Assembly: GCA_964391805.1 (NCBI GenBank)
Contig: CAYMNK010000001.1
Span: forward strand, 1-64,000
DNA length: 64,000 nucleotides
Direction of reading: 5' to 3'
Origin: RUG14300 sp964391805
GTDB lineage: Bacteria > Bacillota > Clostridia > Christensenellales > CAG-1252
Shown here one piece after another: positions 60,401 to 64,000 of this stretch. Positions within the stretch are counted from its first letter, which is position 1. Each line of letters begins with the position of its first letter. A program made the position numbers and the translations under genes. The notes beneath the pieces were generated by a model that searched no databases, was not told the origin of the DNA, and worked only from the letters and a program-made list of their open reading frames with translations.

Positions 60401-63400
60401 AGAACTTAGTACAAAGTTAAATTTATTTGATTTCTCTTTCCTTTATGATGGTAGAAGAGGACTCCTTTATATAACTTTTTTACCTTCGGAAAATCGTGGC
60501 GAAGGTTATTACGATATATTCGAAAGCGAGTCAAGACTTGCTTATTTTATAGCAATATCTAAAGGATTGGACGTTAAAGCATGGTTTAATACATCGAGAA
60601 GATACATCGGTTTAAACGGTAATACATTATTGAGTTGGTTCGGTTCGTCATTCGAATATTTGATGCCACGACTTTTTTTGCCAAATCCTCCTTTTACTGT
60701 ACAAGAGCGTACCGAAAGAAATGTATCGAGAGTCCAATTTTCTAATAGTTACAAGGGATGCTTTGGCGTGTCCGAAAGTGCTGTTTGTAAATTAAACGAT
60801 GATTTTCACTATTTATATGAGCCTAACGGCATTTTTGAAATAGCCGAAAGATTCGAGCAAGGTGAATATACCTATTCGCCGTATTCGTGTTTTTTGTGCT
60901 TACCGTATTCAAATGGGGAGGTGCTGAACGCAATTAATTCGTATATAAAATGCGGATTACTTACCGAATGCGGTTTTTACGAATCAATTTCCCCAAAGGG
61001 TATTGCATTTTTGCAAATGACACATCATCAAGGTATGATTATTACAGCAATAACAAATAGATTGAAAAATGATGTATTTGTTTCTTTATTTATTGATAAT
61101 CCCGAAACGACAATGGCAAGGATGTTATTGTGTGAACCATTCATTCGAACTAAATCCGATTATGTACTCTCTATAGGTTCTATTAGGACTATCAAGGAAA
61201 GCAAAACGATAAAAATGAATCCCAATAATTATCAAGTTGCGGTTCTTAGGGGAAAAGAATATTCAATTATGTATACTTCTCGTGGAGATAATCGTAACTT
61301 TATAAGGGGCAAAGAACTCACGCCTTATTACGGTTATGGGTGCGAAGGTAAAAAGTTTTATATCAAAAATCAATCATCCGAAATATATCGCGATTTGTAT
61401 AAAAACAGCGAAGGAATTTATAGCGAAGACTTTATATCTTTTTATAATTCAAGATTAAAGATAACCGAAACTATTAAACTTACCTCGGATGGAAAAGGGG
61501 AACTTAGACGTTTAACTTTTGAAGCAATAGGTCAAGAATACTCGATCATACATTATTTTGATGTTTTTTTGCATACATTAGACGAAATGTATTCACATAG
61601 AGCTTTCTATGAATTGTTTGTCAATTGTAAAGTCGAAGAAGATCAAGCATTTTATTGGACCGACAGTCTTTGCGTAGCCGTTAAGGTATTAGGTTTGGAT
61701 TCGATAAAGATTACATCTAATAGGTTGAATATAAATAAAAGATATAACGATACTCCGACTAAAATTATCAAAAAATATATAAATGACGGAAAAATTGTTT
61801 ACCCGTGTTTTGCTGTGTCGGGCGAATTCTTTGCGGATAATAATTGTAATTCCATTTATATTATTCAAACGTATGGCGAAAATATCGAAGAATGTCGAAA
61901 GGTTCTTGATGAATATAATTATGAAAAAATTAATGAAGCTTATGATCTTTTAAAATATAAAAACAAAGAACCTTTTATCGGTAAAAACGGTATCGATTTA
62001 TTGGGTTCAATCTTTATGTTGCCTTATAAATCATCGGAGTTAGAGTTAACCTTGTTTGATGAGGTAAACGTAATAAAATATCGACGTTTAAACGATACCG
62101 AAGATTTGAGTTTTCTATCGACAATTAATGCAATCAAAGCTTTTGGGATAACCGTTGCAGTCTTGATCGACGATGAAGGAATAAGCGGTGCTTTACGGCA
62201 AAAATTGTCCGAAGAAAAAATTAATATATTAAGAGGTAATTATGCTACAAAAGCGACATGGGGCGAAGAATATAAGCGTATCGAATTGCCGAAAATCGCC
62301 CATTTGAACAAACCCCATTATGCTTATGATGATAAATCAATCGTTCCGGGCGATGGAGGCTTTGTTGAAGACGGATATGTAATTGACTCCGATAAATATC
62401 CTTTAAAACCCTATTCAAATGTCGTGTCTAACGGAAATGTGGGATTTATAGCTACCGAAAACGGAATAACGTACAGTTGGACGGATAATTCGCGAGAATC
62501 TAAATTAACGGTTTGGCGCAACGACGAAAGGTCAAACCATTCTTCTGAAGATGTCTTCCTTTTTGTTAATAATAAACTTTATGATTTAACATCTGTCTAT
62601 AATAGCATTTGTATTCATAAATGCAATGAAGCTATCTATATAAATAAAATCGGTAGGTTGAATATCAAAGTAAGTGTTTATATCGGCGGAAATGGAAAAT
62701 GTATATTAAAAAAGGTAAGTTTTGACGGAGAATTTGATGGAAACTTGAAAATAGTATTCGGTTATAGACTTAGTTTATCTTGGCGTCCAAATGGGGTTAT
62801 ATATGCCGATAGAGAAAAGCAAAATAAAATACTTTTGGTTAATAAACTAACTAAAATAAAAACAAATCTTTATTGTGAGGACGGAATTTCTTTCTTAGGC
62901 GAGAATGAACTGTGTAGTGTTCTAAATAGTAGTGATTGTTCGGAGTATTATGCCGATTATGTAGGATTTGTTTGCGAATTTGCGAATATTCAAAATACAA
63001 GAGAGTGTTTTGTGTCTATCGGAACAGGTCACGATAAATCTATCTCCAAGTTAAAGGATAACTTAGTTAAAATAAAAACAAACGATAAATACTTGGATGT
63101 TTTATTTAATAGCTGGCTTTTTAAACAAGTCCTCGATTGTAGAATGTATGCAAGAGCCTCCTTCTATCAATGTGGCGGTGCGTACGGATTTAGAGATCAA
63201 CTGCAAGATTGTTTAGCGTTACTGTATTCGTATCCTGAAATGGTGAAGGATCACATCTTATTGTGTGCAGGACATCAATATGTGGAAGGCGATGTTATGC
63301 ACTGGTGGCATATGCCCAAAACAGGTGTAAGAACAAAAAATAGTGATGATAGATTGTTTTTATGTTATCTTGTATCGAAATATATTAATCGAACCGGAGA

Positions 63401-64000
63401 TAAATCTATTCTAAATAGGCGGTTACCGTTTTTAGTCAGCAAACCTTTATCGGCGGATGAATTGTCAAGATTTGAAACTCCGTCTATCACCAAAACGACT
63501 GAGCCGTTAATCGAACATATGAGGCGTGCGATTAAATCGGCAATGAAATTCGGTAAAAATTCTTTGTTATTGGTCGGTAGCGGAGATTGGAACGACGGAT
63601 TTGACGGTATAGGAATTAAAGGGAAAGGAGAAAGCGTGTGGCTTAGTATGTTTGCTTACTATGTACTAACCCAATGTGTTGACCTCTTTTCGGGAGAAGA
63701 TAGGTACTTTATCGTCAATCAATTGGAAAAATTGAAAAACGGAATAAACAATGCTTTTGTAATTGATAGATTTTTTGCATACGTAACCGATGATGGCGAA
63801 AAAATTGGATTAGAAAGTTCCAATAACTGCAGTTTATATTTGCCGACGCAAGCTTTTTCGGCATTGTGCGGGTGTGTTGATGAATCAATTTATAATACAG
63901 CACTTAATACCGCAATGAAATTGGTAGATAAAGAAAACGGAATAATCAAAATATTCGATAAACCATTTACAAATCATTCAGATTTAGGATATATCACACG
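57405..64000 (+). CDS. Cyclic beta-1,2-glucan synthase-like protein (GT84 + GH94), 3' end beyond the window
   Basis: One uninterrupted frame runs from here to the window edge, at least 2,198 codons. A start at 57387 is also possible; GGA lies six bases before ATG 57405. In order, counting from 57387: an N-terminal domain of about 330 residues; membrane helices near 338-385; a GT84-type glycosyltransferase with YAILLDDDSAIL near 529, CGKGIVRIKDYYENL, SHDLIEGA near 630 and RRWLKGD near 664; helices near 708-745 and 827-865; a glycoamylase-like domain with GHFYNWYDVTTEKP near 958, TADSGNLSA and SWFGSSFEYLMP; and a GH94 phosphorylase-like domain with AYGFRDQLQD near 1931, EGDVMHWWHMP and GDWNDG near 2067. 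This is the NdvB/CGS architecture, which builds beta-1,2-linked glucan from UDP-glucose at the membrane and trims or cyclises it. Firmicutes homologues exist. Confidence 0.88.
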   Translation, partial: MLSCICLILFVSLQLIRKQDYKEFLDLDDLCNYISTASCFGDGFSIRHLRATIQKQYKIAIKKSKSEELFGFEQYLVDHHYRILSVLNDKRIDKFKHIPHCENMPRLIYIARFAVSRGYDRNVQNLIDYLKSIQSKAHLDYNELLLYSYSIRIAEIERIADCATSSIKFYNYNRLSKKGGLCDTHDHEKIYFHAMNNVTSECLKEIINESIKEFEQKIISKELTVKHCLDILISEEKAFNENILPYFSHCDSIFMKNHNYQHVSIPTRCAYMEEILRISNKLNIPEVCVSQAVLYLSDILKEDISIVLFDYPLIRNYLKKGIIKRTRIKNKSSLYVLFIILISCTPFLIFLFDKSIYALVFIPMLILLFIKTVEYLAKQLLQIVRKPPVFAMGYKEIRKGNETVVIVSQFIDNLENFKKAYNNISSLSFNCRDKRVSYLLLVDLPKKCANNETEEKSIYDYASKLTDDRVIIAIRKRVLIDGEYVAYQRKRGAILDLFEAILTKYSEKFDLFGNKLPDAKYAILLDDDSAILPGTVINAINTFIHPYNQKYQLMSFGTKINKHSITTEYSLRYSDDGSIDQYPCYSDIYSDVFDVGLFCGKGIVRIKDYYENLVNRFADNSILSHDLIEGAVLKCGSLKLSVYEDAPKSFKSDSDRYRRWLKGDILLLPFAGSKTKNKSGERIINNIDPLYKLLFFINGTEGIRNLFYILAVFLGIVSSNGYFIIISISLLVFPYALRLIHSLFELLKGIRVRYVFRDYAKTLSHCLERIFFLPYYAVTGIELYFVTTYQSMISSKKLMDWKPFYLSQSKSSFFAYSKLFLPSKFFMSALALISGNVYFLSYAGVFVFYAFIVYKGKSLEKVYNREENYQLIDIAKRTYNYFERINYNGLVVDNLQYYPVVKQTIMTSPTDLGFALIAQISAIELKIITKAQGENIMINLLRKMEGLKKYKGHFYNWYDVTTEKPMYPYNISTADSGNLSACLYCVSAYARKVENRQLLELSTKLNLFDFSFLYDGRRGLLYITFLPSENRGEGYYDIFESESRLAYFIAISKGLDVKAWFNTSRRYIGLNGNTLLSWFGSSFEYLMPRLFLPNPPFTVQERTERNVSRVQFSNSYKGCFGVSESAVCKLNDDFHYLYEPNGIFEIAERFEQGEYTYSPYSCFLCLPYSNGEVLNAINSYIKCGLLTECGFYESISPKGIAFLQMTHHQGMIITAITNRLKNDVFVSLFIDNPETTMARMLLCEPFIRTKSDYVLSIGSIRTIKESKTIKMNPNNYQVAVLRGKEYSIMYTSRGDNRNFIRGKELTPYYGYGCEGKKFYIKNQSSEIYRDLYKNSEGIYSEDFISFYNSRLKITETIKLTSDGKGELRRLTFEAIGQEYSIIHYFDVFLHTLDEMYSHRAFYELFVNCKVEEDQAFYWTDSLCVAVKVLGLDSIKITSNRLNINKRYNDTPTKIIKKYINDGKIVYPCFAVSGEFFADNNCNSIYIIQTYGENIEECRKVLDEYNYEKINEAYDLLKYKNKEPFIGKNGIDLLGSIFMLPYKSSELELTLFDEVNVIKYRRLNDTEDLSFLSTINAIKAFGITVAVLIDDEGISGALRQKLSEEKINILRGNYATKATWGEEYKRIELPKIAHLNKPHYAYDDKSIVPGDGGFVEDGYVIDSDKYPLKPYSNVVSNGNVGFIATENGITYSWTDNSRESKLTVWRNDERSNHSSEDVFLFVNNKLYDLTSVYNSICIHKCNEAIYINKIGRLNIKVSVYIGGNGKCILKKVSFDGEFDGNLKIVFGYRLSLSWRPNGVIYADREKQNKILLVNKLTKIKTNLYCEDGISFLGENELCSVLNSSDCSEYYADYVGFVCEFANIQNTRECFVSIGTGHDKSISKLKDNLVKIKTNDKYLDVLFNSWLFKQVLDCRMYARASFYQCGGAYGFRDQLQDCLALLYSYPEMVKDHILLCAGHQYVEGDVMHWWHMPKTGVRTKNSDDRLFLCYLVSKYINRTGDKSILNRRLPFLVSKPLSADELSRFETPSITKTTEPLIEHMRRAIKSAMKFGKNSLLLVGSGDWNDGFDGIGIKGKGESVWLSMFAYYVLTQCVDLFSGEDRYFIVNQLEKLKNGINNAFVIDRFFAYVTDDGEKIGLESSNNCSLYLPTQAFSALCGCVDESIYNTALNTAMKLVDKENGIIKIFDKPFTNHSDLGYIT

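Overview
The window looks like a low-GC, endospore-forming member of the Clostridia, probably from a gut metagenome because it carries a 100-N scaffold gap. The reasons are AT-rich DNA with Shine-Dalgarno GGAGG sites and TTGACA/TATAAT promoters, the sporulation genes spoIIGA, sigE, sigG and sigK plus a pdaB-like deacetylase and a YlmC/YmxH protein, a large Gram-positive SRP RNA, a type A RNase P RNA, and a meso-diaminopimelate type MurE. Most of the 64 kb is chromosomal housekeeping. No phage, CRISPR array or insertion sequence was seen.

Layout. 0-0.3 kb: start of a leftward gene and tRNA-Ala(CGC). 0.3-5.2 kb: accessory block with a YwaF/TMEM164-like membrane protein, a deoxyribosyltransferase-like/NUDIX fusion, a DUF5131 protein, a GNAT acetyltransferase and two tandem paralogues with an N-terminal FETNSSS motif. 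5.3-8.7 kb: pdaB-like, two-OB SSB, sepF, lspA and an RluA-type pseudouridine synthase. 8.9-14.2 kb: a divergent sigma-like gene, dnaG, sigA, a Nif3-family gene and a zinc-ribbon coiled-coil gene. 14.3-17.5 kb: SPOR-domain membrane protein, SRP RNA, rRNA-type methyltransferase, second RluA-type enzyme, 6S RNA. 17.6-20.8 kb: small accessory island with a RhuM-like protein of unknown function divergent from a membrane-anchored HNH nuclease, then a repeat tract with the gap and copies of the tRNA-Glu 3' end, then tRNA-Glu(CTC). 21-30.6 kb: Sel1-repeat protein, MazF-type toxin without antitoxin, NifU-like/GGGtGRT pair, pilT, a leucine-rich lipoprotein, a GPH transporter and rqcH.

30.7-37.1 kb is a protein-quality operon: tig, clpP, clpX, lon, engB. 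After two leftward genes, 38.9-52.2 kb is the division and cell-wall (dcw) cluster: mraZ, rsmH, an ftsL-position gene, a penicillin-binding protein, murE, mraY, murD, ftsW, murA, ftsQ, ftsA, ftsZ. murF, murC and murG are not in it. 52.3-57.0 kb holds spoIIGA-sigE, with sigG on the opposite strand, then ylmC, nrdR, a third RluA-type enzyme and sigK. 57.0-57.3 kb is rnpB. From 57.4 kb to the window end is one open frame of at least 2,198 codons for a cyclic beta-1,2-glucan synthase-like protein (GT84 + glycoamylase-like + GH94), cut by the window edge.

The clearest regulatory signals are four TGG repeats at helical spacing in the mraZ promoter (a MraZ operator) and a NrdR box between the -35 and -10 of nrdR. 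No obviously new multi-gene system was found. The best candidates for novelty are the RhuM-like/membrane-HNH island with its tRNA-derived repeats, the sigma-like gene ahead of dnaG-sigA, the FETNSSS paralogues and the SRP RNA with an altered tip loop.
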